Shown: in pieces, positions 33,022 through 44,625 of the stretch
Layout: each line of letters starts with the position of its first letter
How positions within the stretch are numbered: position 1 is the first letter of the stretch
Assembly: GCA_960531495.1 (NCBI GenBank)
Contig: OY482846.1
Coordinates: 50,190,361 to 50,254,360 of the forward strand
Source of the DNA: Zeus faber
Lineage: Eukaryota; Chordata; Actinopteri; Zeiformes; Zeidae
Length of the DNA stretch: 64,000 nt
Reading direction: 5' to 3'
The notes under the pieces: model-generated
What the model was told of the DNA's origin: nothing
What the model saw: only the letters and a program-made list of their open reading frames with translations
The model's database searches: none
Program-made: the position numbers and the translations under genes

Positions 33022-35712
33022 AATAAAAATGTCTCTATTAAACATAAGGTCACCAACTAACAAGTCATTTTTAGTTAATGAGCTTATAAGTACCATAACT
33101 TGGATTTCGCTCTACTAACTGAGACCTGGCTGGATAGAAATGGCTCAGTCGCACTCATTGAGACAGCACCTCCTCATTTCAAGTTCATCCAAACCACTAG
33201 AGCTGACCAGAGAGGTGGTGGAACAGCTGCTGTCTTCTCTGATAGTTATAGCTGCAAGGAAATCCTCCTCGCAGAATTCACGTCTTTTGAACACCTTGCT
33301 ATATCCATAAACTGCAGTGCCCCGATTTTAATCACCGCTGTCTATCGGCCACCAAAATCTAAATGTGGCTTTCTTGATGAATTCTCTGAACTACTGTCCA
33401 AGGTGCCCACTGATTATGATTGTGTAATTATCTCAGGTGATTCGAATATTCATGTTGACAATCAAAGAGACCCAGATGCTCAACACTATTGGAGGCATTT
33501 GACCTCACTTAGCATGTTTCTGGACAACCGACAATAAGGGGTTCACTCTGGACTTAGTCATATCAAAAGGACTAAATATCACTGTACCCTATGTCATGGA
33601 CGTTGCTATTTCAGATCACTGTTGCATTTTCTTTGACGTATCTGCTCTTCCTGTACAACAGAGGGGAACCCCAACAATTAAAAAATGTATCATTAACAAT
33701 AATACCATTGAAACCTTAAAGAGAATTGTAAATGGGTTACTGCTGTTCAAGGCATCATCAACTGAGGATCCTGTGAACAACTTTAACTCCAAAAAACATA
33801 TCATTGATAAGATTGCACCTGTTAACACTAAAAACATAGAAAAACAAAAAGCCCCCTGGAGAAATGGAGCGGTTGTTAGGCAACTTAAGAGAGAGTGTCT
33901 CCAGACAGAACGAAAATGGAGAAAGACAAATCTTCAGGTTCATCATGAAATTTACAAGGATAGACTCAATCGATACAATATAGAAATTAAACAGGCCAGA
34001 CAGTCTTTCTTCTCTAAAATCATTAATGAAAACCTCAACAATAGTAAAGTGCTCTTCTTCGCTGTTGATCGACTTATTAATCCACCATCTACAACCCCTT
34101 TAGAGATGCTCTCCATGTGAAAAATGTGAGGAGTTTGCTACATTCTTCAGTAACAATTATAGCTATCAGACAGAATATTAGTGCCTCAACATCCAGAAAT
34201 GAACCTACTCTTCAGTTCCCCAGAAATATGACTGCTGCCATGTCTCATTTCGTCCCCTTAGACATAAAAAGACTGGACAATATTGTTGGTCAGCTCAGGT
34301 CCTCCACCTGCTGCCTGGACCCCCTCCCTACCACATGTTTTAAAACAGTTTTTAACTGCGTAGCACGAGGTATTAGACATTTTAAACGTCTCTCTTCAAT
34401 CAGGTATATTTCCTGCAGCATGTCATTAAGCCACTCCTGAAGAAGAGCAATCTCCATGCAACAGTGACTGCCAAATACAGGCCCATTTCCAACCTGCCGT
34501 TCATCAGCAAAATACTTGAAAAAACACTATGAAAAAAACAATCTAACCTCAAACAGCCTTTTAGACGCATCAATCTGGCTTCCAGCCTCACCAAGGCACA
34601 GAAACAGCGCTTATTAAAGTTCTGAACGATCTACACATAAACACTGATGCAAAAAAACAATCTGTTCTTCTGCTCCTGGATCTCAGTGCTGCCTTCGACA
34701 CTGTTGAGCATCACATTTTATTAGCGAGATTACAAAAATGGGTTGGCCTATCTGGCCCGGTTCTAAACTGGTTCAAAACCTACCTACAGGACAGGCAGTT
34801 CTTCGTGTCCATTAGAGATTTTGTGTCAAACTAAGTGGATATTGTATGTGGAGTGCCCCAAGGTTCGATTCTGGGACCAATATTGTTTAACCTCTATATG
34901 CTTCCACTGGCACATATTGTAAAGAAACACAAAATTAATTACCATAATTATGCAGATGATTCATAACTGTGCATATCCCTATCTGCTGATGACCTACTCC
35001 CCATACACTCCCTCACTCCGTGTATTAATAAAATTAATGCATGGATGTCAAAGAACTTTTTTCAACTGAACAAAGACAAAACAGAAATACTCATCTTTGG
35101 TGCAAAGGCTCAAAGACAGAAGATTGCAGCTCATCTTAGTTCTCTGTCCCTGGAGAGCGAGAATGAAGCCAAACATCTGGGTATAATCATAGACGGCGAT
35201 CTAAACTTTAAGAGCCATATAAATGAAATCAAAAAATCTGCCTTCTACCATCAAAAAAACATTTCAAAATTAGGAGGTTTCCTGTCAAAAGCAGACTCCG
35301 AGAAATGAATCCATGCATTCGTAAGGAGTAGATTGGACTACTGTAATGTCCTATTCACGGCCTCCCAAAATCAGCTGTGCAGCGGCTACAGTTCATCCAA
35401 AATGCAGTTGCACACGTTCTCACTGGGACAAAAAAGTTTGAACATATCACACCTGTTCATAGATCTCTACATTGGCTCCCTGCACCTCAGTATTTAAAAG
35501 AAATACTAATTATACACGAACCAGCAAGAACTCTCAGGTCCACAGGCAGTGGTCTTCTAACTATCGCTCGTACCAACTCTAAAGCAGGAGAGGCTGCCTT
35601 CTGTATCTATGCCCCAAGTGAATGGAACACCCTACCGAGGGACCTGAGAGAGGCCCCCACACTGAATACTTTTAAAAGCAGCTTAAAAACCTCCCTGTTC
35701 GCTACAGTCTAT
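33022..35712 (+). pseudogene. L2 ORF2 remnant: APE endonuclease, RT and C-terminal domain
   Basis: Endonuclease: ALLTETWLDRNG (about 33105), AVYRPPKSK, GDSNIHVD (33436-33459; the usual Phe of GDFN is Ser) and SDHCC (33615). Reverse transcriptase: FVPLDIKRLDNI (about 34250), AKYRPISNLPFISKI, motif A LDLSAAFDTVEHH (about 34675), motif [11 protein letters not shown] (34850) and motif C YADDS (34949-34963), directly followed by a stop. C-terminal part: KTEILIFGAK (35080), HLGIIIDGDL, RLDYCN and HRSLHWLP (about 35458), typical of L2. Stops and shifts occur near 33095, 33535, 34108, 34440, 34833, 34964 and 35307. Confidence 0.88.
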
Positions 35713-35723
35713 GACTGTCTGAC

Positions 35724-35800
<77 letters not shown>
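35713..35800. repeat. (TCTG)n microsatellite
   Basis: About 20 TCTG units replacing or adjoining the 3' tail of the L2 element. Confidence 0.96.
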
Positions 35801-35814
35801 CTGTTGCTGGTGCT

Positions 35815-36316
35815 GTGGCTGCTGCTAACCCTGTACCTAAACTTAACCCTCGCTTACCTTATGGCTAAATTTAAGCATCTCTCACCCTATACCCTAACTT
35901 AAACATCTCTAACCTTGTACCTCAACTTAACCGTCTCTAACCTGAGTGACTTCTACGGTGAGAGCTACCACTCCCGGTTCCGGTGACATCTTCGCTTGTG
36001 CGCTGTTGCTGCTACTATTGCTGCTGCTGTTTTCTGTTGCTGCTATTGTTTCTGCTGGCGTTGTTGCTGCTGCTAACCTTATACCTAAACTTAACCATCC
36101 ACCGTGACTGGATTAAGATGAGATGGTGCACACAGTTGAGAACTGTTGACTCAATACAGATGAGATTTCTGGTTCCAGTGAGAGCTACCACTTCCACTTC
36201 CGGTGACGTCTTCACTTGTGATAGTAGCCGCTAGTGTTGTTATTGCTGCTGGTGTTGTTGTTGGTGCTGCTAACCTTATACCTTAACTGGTGTTGTCGTT
36301 GCTTCTGCTAACCTTA
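35815..36316. repeat. long-period degenerate tandem repeat (about 200-250 bp)
   Basis: GCTGCTAACC plus TATACC(T)TAA recurs at 35821, 36069 and 36266, and GAGAGCTACCACT...CCGGTGAC at 35960 and 36180. Units mix TAAACTTAACC words with GCTGCTATTGCTGCTG trinucleotide patches. It may represent an expanded L2 3' UTR or an independent minisatellite. Confidence 0.75.
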
Positions 36317-36497
36317 CCAGGAGCAGATGGAACATGTAATGACAGGGCTCCTATCCTGAGTGAGTGTGCGGATGGGAGTTTTAACCTGTTGCTCGTTAGC
36401 TCAAAAAATTAGCAACAGGTATGCAGCCACCCTGACCCAATCACCTAGATCCAGGTCAGGTGTGGCTGCTCAAACCATCCCATCTCCACACCACAAT
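36317..36497. mobile_element. dispersed repeat family B, copy 2 (left-truncated)
   Basis: Matches 18780-18960 in the same orientation from AGGAGCAGATGGAACATGT to CACACCACAA, including the CCTGTTGCT/AGCAACAGG inverted repeat. It lacks the left part of copy 1. Confidence 0.8.
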
Positions 36498-36601
36498 ATT
36501 AAATAAAAACATTTTTACATAATACTATCTATATGATCTATTATCTATCCCATAATACTATCCATCTCAGTGGCTGCAACGACTGAAGAACCTTAAAAGT
36601 C

Positions 36602-36605
<4 letters not shown>

Positions 36606-36665
<60 letters not shown>
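36606..36665. repeat. (TC)n microsatellite
   Basis: About 30 uninterrupted TC units. Confidence 0.97.
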
Positions 36666-36666
<1 letters not shown>

Positions 36667-37270
36667 CTCTTTCTACCTTTTGCTGAGGAATGTGGCAACC
36701 TAGCGACGGGGGCATAGGGACACATCACCGTGCTGGTCGTTCGGTGCTGGTCACCTGAGAATCCTGGTTCTTTGTTTTTTTGGAAACCGTATTGATTCTG
36801 AGTCACAATAGGATCAATATATATATATTTTCAGCCATAATTAGGAGAGTTGTAGTTTTATTTTCTCCTTGTTCAACCCACCGTCCGCTGCTTTTAATGT
36901 AGACACGGAGAGCAGTCCTGACGTCAGTGTTTTCAAGAAACTTTACCTCCTCCACACCAGTACACGGAGAACTGAGTTTTGAGAAGTCTCCAACCTGAAA
37001 GGCCTTTCCCAAAAGCTTCGTTGCCGGTACCTAAAACACAGTTTTCTTGTGAACGGGGCCAAAACGCAGAGAACATAGTAATATCCGCATACGTGTTGAG
37101 GGGCCTAAATTCTTAATCACCACCTGATAAAAGAAACATAATATCCAACTTTAATGGGATGTAGTACATTAATAAGTCCCCCCATGATGTGCTGTGTTTA
37201 TTAATGAGGACGCCGCACTTGTTGCTCCATTTGCTGAAGTGAAAAGAGAGAGAGAGAGAGAGCGAGAGGG
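36666..37270. other. unique DNA, no gene seen
   Basis: Contains a (GA)n run at 37242-37265, immediately upstream of the TATA-like element. Otherwise featureless. Confidence 0.5.
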
Positions 37271-37311
37271 AGGCCGGTCTATTTATAAAACGGAGGGTCT
37301 ACTTCCCTCCA
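37240..37311 (+). promoter_or_regulatory. candidate TATA promoter with upstream GA tract
   Basis: CTATTTATAAAACGG at 37279-37293 is a good TATA box. A (GA)n tract sits just upstream, and a pyrimidine-rich possible start (CTTCCCTCC) lies about 30 bases downstream. The following 240 bp are GC- and CpG-rich and end near CAGCTCAG|GTGCCC (37540s), a passable donor. It could be a 5' non-coding exon of fyn, 15 kb downstream, or an unrelated transcript. No homology supports either. Confidence 0.3.
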
Positions 37312-38079
37312 TCAGCAGAACTGTCCTCCACCTGGAGGAGGGTTGTTTTTCTGAGCGGTGTCTCAGATCGCGCCGGGTGGAAACTTTGCACCGCCGCACC
37401 AACCGCTTCCTGCCGGCGTCTTTGACGAGCTGCTGCTGCTGGGGCGGCTCGCCGGTCGCTGCCAGGGCTTCTGCTTCAGCGGAGGAGTTGTTGTTGTCGC
37501 ACCTCTGCATCTCTGCGGCTTCCTGTGCTCGCATCCGCCTGCAGCTCAGGTGCCCCGACGCTGCAGAAACAGGTTCATCGCGTTCCTCACCGTCTCAACT
37601 CGTCAGCGTTGTCCTGCGACTTCCTGCGTGGAACCTGATTTCAGTGTTGTCGAGCAGTTTGCAGTGGATCTGTGGTTTTTAAGATGTCTTCTGTATGAAT
37701 TATGCACCTCTATAAACTCTAGGTCTAGAAATCCTTTTAATCTCTGTACGTACAGGGTTCAGCCCAGGTACTTGAAGTGCTTCAAGTTTTTGAATGTGAC
37801 TTTTTTGAAATGTAAGCACTGGAACTCCTGGATGGACCAGCCTTTTATATGGGGAAGCACTTTAAATAGAGAATTAATCCATCATTTAAATAATTAAAAT
37901 AAATAATCCAAGTCCATTTTACCCACTGCTGGCAAAAGTCTTTTAAAATGGTGATCCATAAGACTACTTTGTTTAAAAATTCCATTATTGATATTCATCC
38001 CATCTTTTTTTATCTGGGACTTGACTCTACAATATTGTGCTCCTTTTCAACAAGATAATGTAGGTCTTCGAGGTTCCCA
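37312..38079. other. GC-rich block then AT-rich unique DNA
   Basis: 37330-37640 is GC-rich with GCTGCTGCTG words and open frames on both strands. 37640-38079 is AT-rich. No recognisable protein domain. Confidence 0.45.
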
Positions 38080-38770
38080 AAAAAAGTTTTAGAAGTTTTT
38101 TTTTTTGCTGAAAATACTACTCATATCATGCATTGTAGCCATTTTTACATGCCTCTAAACCATCCTGTTTTAATGGATGGCGCTTCCCTCCTGAAGCGCC
38201 TAGTTCTGTGAGCAAATGGGGTTTGAGCTTCACTTCTGGGTTCCATTGTATTTAGTCCATAAACTGTCACTGATTTCACCTCCTCAAAATAAATAAAATG
38301 AATCTACAATAAAATCACACTATTTTTATTGGTTTTGTTTGGAGAACACACAGTGGTTCGCGTGCAGCAGTCTACAGTCTATCTGCCACATACTTAGTTT
38401 TTTTTTTTTTGTTTTTTTAAAGAAACACAAAACCAAATTATTTTTTAATAATTTACCTTTCCATCGTCTGCAATTTGTTCACGGACAGGTGGTAATAATT
38501 CCTCTTTTTTAAGATTTGTGGCGGTCTGAAATTAACAGAGCAGCTGAGGCACCAAGTGACGTATGAAGGGATCGCAATTGGGAACGGGTTGTTTCACCAC
38601 ACGTCTTCTGAAACGAACAGCTCGCAAAATGCTCACTGGTTCGTCTTATTTCACAGTTTCTTGTGTTCGTCGTTCCATCAGAGACCCAAATGTAGGTACA
38701 CAAACACTGAAAAAGTGAGTTATGCATCATAGGCCCCTTTAGGAAACAGCCATTACATGTACACTGCAAA
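38080..38770. repeat. dispersed repeat family C, copy 1
   Basis: Two segments, 38080-38290 and 38570-38745, match 59416-59650 and 59938-60064 in the same order and orientation. Shared words include CCTCTAAACCATCCTGTT, TAGTTCTGTGAGC, CACTGATTTCACCT, GGGTTGTTTCACCAC and CCATCAGAGACCCAAATGTA. Class unknown. Confidence 0.75.
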
Positions 38771-39750
38771 TATCCATAGTACGAATAAACCTGCGCAGTC
38801 CTCAGCGACGACGCGCCGTGAACGATTCATCACAGTTTTAAAATGGAACAGAAATAGTCACGCCGACTTTGTTTTATATCTCCGGCTTAACAGTTACACC
38901 ACAGGGCTGCCCAAAAATATCCCGAGCACCGTTGGGATCTCACAGCTGGTCCTGGGGCCTTCCCTGTTTCCCAGCAGCCCCTCTGGCAGGGACCAGGGAT
39001 GGCTCCGTGGGTTCATCACGTGGTGATTTAATTCAAACTATGCACACTGCCTGTGCAACATGATAAATATGGAGAACTGCAACACCGGCTTAAAGCGTTC
39101 CTTTATGTCTGGAACCAAGTCAGGTTTATTTGTCCAGCAGCCTCCTAGATCCACAAAGTGTTTGCTATGTCAGCTTACACACACACACCACTCATCCAGA
39201 AACAATTCAGCAGCTTCTATAGTGAAGGGACCGCACAAATCAAGACAACTAATATTTAACCCCAGGCATGGACACTACAGGCCCGCTTCTAGACCGCTTT
39301 GATTGGGGGAGCAGTAAGAAATGTTGATTGGCTTATTTACATGTTTGGGGGGATCTATACATTCCCTTTGTATAGATTATTATTCATTTAAACACGCATT
39401 ATGTCCTTTTGAACTACTCTGTAAGACGTGATGCTATGTTAACATAACAACTCTGTATGTCTTAAGTTTAAACGTTTCGCTCAAAACCCGTAATGGCCAT
39501 TGCCCAAGTGACTTGTTATTGTCAATGAATAAATAATGTTAAAATGCATATGTATTTATCCGCAAATGGATTATTAACACAAATTGTACATTATACACAT
39601 AAAAAAAATTCACGTGCATAGTATCGCATTTCATATATTCTGTATATTTTTATTCATTTTAGTCATTTTATTGTCTCTGATCTGTATTTTTTGGGCTGTG
39701 TAGATTTAACAATTGTATTTATAATTTTCTTTTACTTAACCTTTTATATA

Positions 39751-39756
<6 letters not shown>
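38771..39756. other. unique DNA, no gene seen
   Basis: Short frames at 38757-39302 have no domain. 39350-39756 is AT-rich. Confidence 0.5.
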
Positions 39757-39836
<80 letters not shown>

Positions 39837-39840
39837 TTTT
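39757..39840. repeat. (TA)n followed by poly(T)
   Basis: About 31 TA units, then a run of about 22 T. Confidence 0.97.
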
Positions 39841-40170
39841 AAACACTAATCTTCTTTGGAGAAACATGCCAAACCTTCCTAGTACATGTAAATGTGCCTG
39901 GTGGAACAAACCTCTTCTGATTCGGAGACATTTGGCTCTGGGGAGGCCTCGCTCCTTGCTCCGCAGACATTCGGTTTCCTAATAATACTTTGTCCTGCGG
40001 CTCCGACAGGAAGTGGGAAACAATGAGGGACTTCCTGTGAAGCAATCAGTCGTCCAATCAGTCGCACTTGCCAGAACATTTGTTATCATCAGCGAGATGG
40101 GGGCAAGACGTTCAAGGGGTTTTAGATTTATGAAATAAATTACTCATATTTTAACCAAATTGTAGTACGG

Positions 40171-40204
<34 letters not shown>

Positions 40205-41129
40205 AATAATTAGAAGAGCTACAAGGTCTAAATATGCAGATGAAATAAAAAAAAATTAAATGAATAAAATATAAATATACAAATGTACAAAAATATCATA
40301 TAAACATAGAGTATTAATAATGAAGTATTGTAAATATATAATATAAAATATACAAAACTGAACGATAGAAACATATACATTTTTTATAAAATGATGGCTC
40401 TCAGCCCAAATAATTGCACTCTGGTGATTATGTAAATTTCTGTGACAAATGATAAACTTTCTCTTTTAATGGATGAAATGTTCATAGATGTTCTTCTTTT
40501 GAGAAACTTGTATGAAAAGCCTTTTCACTGAGACATGTAGTTGCTAGAACCTCCCAAAATGTCCTGTCTGCCCGTGCAGAACACTGTAGAAGAGGCAGAA
40601 ATAATAAAAAAAGCCGTGGTCCGAGTGTGGTATCACAAGATGTGTGCGGTGGGTATCAGGGCCACGTTCCAGACACAGTTGCATTATTAAAAGAAGGTCA
40701 GCTGTCAGAGAACGTCTTCAGGATTCACCTCAAGCCGCTCCGCACCACGTTTTTGCAGCTCGTCGGCCATTTCATAGAGAGCTGCACGGGAGCAGAGATT
40801 TCAGAAAGCACGATATTTTGCTTTATTTTTGTCTTCTTCTTCTTCCTGCGGTCCAAACTTGAAAACTGGCCAGTGGCGTTTGGACGTCCATATCCATCTT
40901 CTGCAAAAAATGCGCTTTTTGTTAGTCGGCTGTAGCCAACGCCCCTCCCAAAACAAAATCCCAATCATTTTGGTCTCCTTCAAGTCCTGTCAATGTTTGC
41001 AGGGCTCTAAATAGAGTTTCATGTTTCATGTGTCTTGTATGAAATGTACTTTTTATAAAATGCCTCCATTTGTTTATTATTCAATGGTTTATTTGAGATT
41101 TTTATTTCACTTTTACCGTACTCGATGAA
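39841..41129. other. unique DNA with a short (TAA)n
   Basis: (TAA)n at 40174-40203, AT-rich DNA to 40400. Open frames at 40627-41014 overlap on both strands without a recognised domain. Confidence 0.5.
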
Positions 41130-41700
41130 GTCGCACTTCCTGCTACTTTCCCTACGCTGACCCCATGCTGAGGCGGCGAACACGGGGTCGCGTCCGCCGC
41201 CGCCCTCCCAGCCGCAGCCATAGCGCTGACACTGACACTGAACCGGCCTGACATAATGGTGCCACCGCGGGCTCCGCCCCCAAGCCGGGTTGGACAGACT
41301 GGCGGACGGGGGCGGGAAAAGAAAAGAGGAGGATCGCGGGACAGTTCAAGGGCGCGGAGGGGCCGTAAAGAACAGAGCGGTGGTGTCGCTTGTCCTCCGG
41401 CGGTCGGGTTTCCCATCCCTCACTTCCCGTGACGGGTGACGCCGAGCCCCGGTTCAGCCGAGTGCGGATATTGATTAGCTGCCCGGGCCTGTCGGCGTGC
41501 TGCAGCCCGGCAGGAAGTGATGTCATGGATCAGGCTTCTCCTTCAGAGGCCCTGAGGGGGGCGAGAAGGTCGTTCCAGGGTGGACGGCTCGCAGCTCGGA
41601 ATCCCGGCCGACGCCCAAACCAACAAACCAGAGCAGGAGGAAATGAATGGTGGCGGTTCCCCCTGCACCGCGTGCCGCCCACGAGGAAGTATTGAAATAA
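41130..41700. promoter_or_regulatory. CpG-rich block, candidate CpG-island promoter
   Basis: A sharp rise in G+C and CpG, with GCCGCCGCCC, GGCTCCGCCCCC, CCGGCGGTCGGG and CACTTCCCGTGACG words, ending near the GGAAGTGATGTCATGG at 41512. GGCTCCGCCCCC contains an SP1-type GC box and ACTTCC is an ETS core. It lies 11 kb upstream of the first coding exon of fyn, a reasonable distance for a 5' non-coding exon, but I find no convincing splice donor. A divergent transcript is possible. Confidence 0.35.
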
Positions 41701-42702
41701 ACACCCTCCGAGGAGAGTACTCTGGTGAAAGTGAACATCCTGCCCCCGGCATCCTGCTCAAGTACCTGATTTCGTCAAGTATCGAAAGTAAAAATACTCG
41801 TTCAACATCATGGCCTCCTACTTGGGTGTAATGACACATTTCAACCTGTTTTCAAAGTGATTATTTTGAGGAAGGGCTGGAACAGTGCAGACAACACAGG
41901 AACCAAAAGGTAATGACGAATATTTAAGATGTATATGTAAAATTTGTCGTTTATCTGTCAAGGAGTAAAATTTTCCCGAACATAGAATTGACTCAAGTAC
42001 AGGATTCACCTGGTAATAGCACGTTCAGTCTCATCCGTGATCACAGATGGTGGAGGCTTGTTATTGGCGAGTTCCGCTGGGAGCTCTGGGCTCTGTCTGG
42101 GCTCTGTGGTGTTTTAATAAACGGCGCTGGAGGCTCCTCGCGGGCCCCCCTGGAGGCCGACCCCCTTTGGTGCAGCGGGCCGTAAAACCAAGCTGTGAAA
42201 ACAAGCTAATCCGGCCCAGATCCTCCACCCGAACAGGCTCAAAACTGAAAGGAACCGGAGGTGGAGGAAGATGAGACTCTATGTACAGTAGGTACAGACC
42301 CATGAGTGCAATGAAAAGTTGCAATTCTTGAAAGGAAACAGGATACTTGTCGCCATGCGTCATGTAGATGCAGTAGATGAATATGTCAAATTAGCAATAA
42401 GGACACGGGTTTAGCCCAAAACCATGACATCATCATAAGCAGGTGAGCGTCAGACTATGAGCCCTGCGCAGTGAGGGACACCTGCTCCCCCTTTACGTGA
42501 CATCAAGTCTGTTTTGAGTGAAGCAGCTATTGGATGTAGCCTATAATAATGGCTATAACAGCACTGTATAAATGCAGTCTATTTACCAACTATGTACTTT
42601 TGTTTATATTTATGCATATCATTGCACCAGTTTTTCCTTGTAAACTTACAAGTTGAATTAAAGTTACTTTCAGTTGTTAAATCTATATAATTCTTTGTTT
42701 TC
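41701..42702. other. unique DNA, no gene seen
   Basis: Frames at 41988-42363 have no domain. The AGTACTCTGGTGAAAGTGAA patch near 41716 hints at a degraded relative of repeat family A. Confidence 0.45.
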
Positions 42703-42703
42703 T

Positions 42704-42789
<86 letters not shown>

Positions 42790-42790
42790 C
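42703..42790. repeat. (GT)n microsatellite
   Basis: About 40 GT units ending in a short (GC)n run, a Z-DNA-prone sequence. Confidence 0.97.
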
Positions 42791-43753
42791 AATGCATGTG
42801 TTAGAGCTTGTGTGTCACTGCTGAAGGGCAAAGGTTTCCTCCTCTCTGCGTGATGCTGCATAATATCATTTGACATCATTGTGAACAGTGGCAGTGATGC
42901 ATGCTGGGAGTTGGGAGCCAAACCTCCATCGCAGCAGAAAGCGAGCTCAGCATGTGAGCCCCCCACCCCAGATGTGTGGGTGGTGATCTCATGATGTGTC
43001 CGCACTGATAGACAGACAGATAGATAGATAGATAGATGGACAGATAGATATGATGGACGGACGACAGACAAGCAGACAGACAGATATTGATGTGTTCCTA
43101 TTCAGAATGAAGGATTTGGGACGGTCTCACCCCCAGCAGCAGCTCAGCAGGTGGAGCAGCTGATGGGTGGAGCAGGTGATGGGTGGGGTGGGCTTCCTTC
43201 CGTTTTCCTGTCGGCGTGTGAGAGAGCTTGAGCTGCTGCGGCAGACGTCCTCTGATGAAGATGATGGATCAGGAAGGAGAAACGTCTTCTTGAGGAAGGA
43301 ACTATTACGGGAGTTTTATTCCACAGTTGTTCTCCTTCTGGAGTGAGGGAGCGATTTATCTCGGGGGCTGGAGTCTTGAGTCTGAAATCGTACTTGTCGT
43401 GAGCAGCAATTGGATTCTCCGCAGTGAGATTTGGAATTCATCCGTTGGAAAGGATAACCAAGGCTGTCCATGGAAGTAGGGCTGTGCCATGAGACAAAGA
43501 TAACATCACGTCTGTTCTTCACACCATTTATATTGTGAGGTTGAAAGTCAGCGACAGAACCGCTTCACGGCGATACGTGAGCTCGTACGGAGTCAGGGCG
43601 CTTTGCGTTACCCGCACGCGGGAGCCAGTGTAAACAAACATGAAGGAACTTGGTGCTCTGCCCAACCGCCATGAGGAAATGAGGATGAGCTTGGACACAG
43701 AACGAGCAACTTCTCTCATTTGGACGTAAAAAAAAACTTATTTTGAAACATTT
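42791..43753. other. unique DNA with short GATA/GACA patch
   Basis: (GATA)/(GACA) words at 43009-43085. The rest, including 43086-43753, shows no gene. Confidence 0.5.
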
Positions 43754-43952
43754 TGGGGGATGGTAGCTCAGGAGGTAGAGCTGGTGGTCTAGTAATGTAA
43801 AGGTTGCTTGTTGGATCCCAGGCTCCTCCTGCTAGCATGCTGTAGTGTCCTTGAGCAAGACACTTAACCCCTAATTGCTCCTGATGGCTGCGGCCGTCAG
43901 TGTTTGTTTAATTGTAAGTCGCTTTGGATAAAAGCGTCTGATCAATGACAAA
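43754..43952 (+). mobile_element. tRNA-derived SINE, copy 1
   Basis: TGGTAGCTCAGGAGGTAGAG contains a pol III A box, and GGTTGCTTGTTGGATCCCA contains a B-box-like GTTGGATCCC. The body carries TGTCCTTGAGCAAGACACTT and the tail GTCGCTTTGGATAAAAGCGT. This is a common fish SINE. Related copies lie at 56541 (+) and 59124 (-). Confidence 0.9.
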
Positions 43953-44046
43953 ATGTGTTTTTTAGCAGGTTTGCTGATCGCATTTCATTTCAAGGTTTCA
44001 GTGAATGAAAGTTTTCATCTTCAATTTGTAAAAAGTTGAATTTTTG

Positions 44047-44048
<2 letters not shown>

Positions 44049-44117
<69 letters not shown>
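44049..44117. repeat. (TA)n microsatellite
   Basis: About 34 TA units, with further TATATAC words to 44158. Confidence 0.97.
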
Positions 44118-44120
<3 letters not shown>

Positions 44121-44574
44121 CTACGGTATATACTATATATATACATGTGTATATATAGATACTTCTCATTTTTCTGCTTATTTTGCATCTCCTGAGAATT
44201 TGAGAGCCCCAACAAGCACCTTCCCATGCTGCGCCCTGTCACAAATAGACTTTACTGTGTTTTTTTAAATAAACTATTCATTGGAAATAGGGAAACATGC
44301 TTTATTGTGATATATATTGTTTTCAAGATATGAAATTACCTTTATCGATGCAGAAGATTTTGGCCACATCCCTCAGTCCTACATAAAAGTTGCGTATAAT
44401 TGTCTATAATTATCATTATAATAAATTTTAAAACTGTATAACTGAAATCCATTCAGTCGCGCACCCAGCCCCCCAGCTGTTAGTGATTGTACAAACCAGC
44501 AACCTTGGGTGTTTATGTTTTGACAGACAAGGTCTTTATTCCTGCCAACGCTAATGACCTCCACCGCCCATAAA

Positions 44575-44625
<51 letters not shown>

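Larger units (their letters stand above)
31897..35712 (+). mobile_element. decayed L2 LINE with esterase-type ORF1
   Basis: A second, different LINE directly after the first. It carries ORF1 remnants with an SGNH-hydrolase signature, then ORF2 with APE endonuclease, reverse transcriptase and C-terminal region, all broken by stops and shifts. It is much more decayed than its upstream neighbour, hence older. The 5' limit is set by the upstream LINE tail. The 3' limit runs into a TCTG microsatellite. Confidence 0.88.

Noticed and set aside
41102-41526. Minus-strand frames in the CpG-rich block as a possible Ala-rich first exon
   Set aside because: GC-rich DNA commonly leaves frames open by chance. 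No donor or homology.
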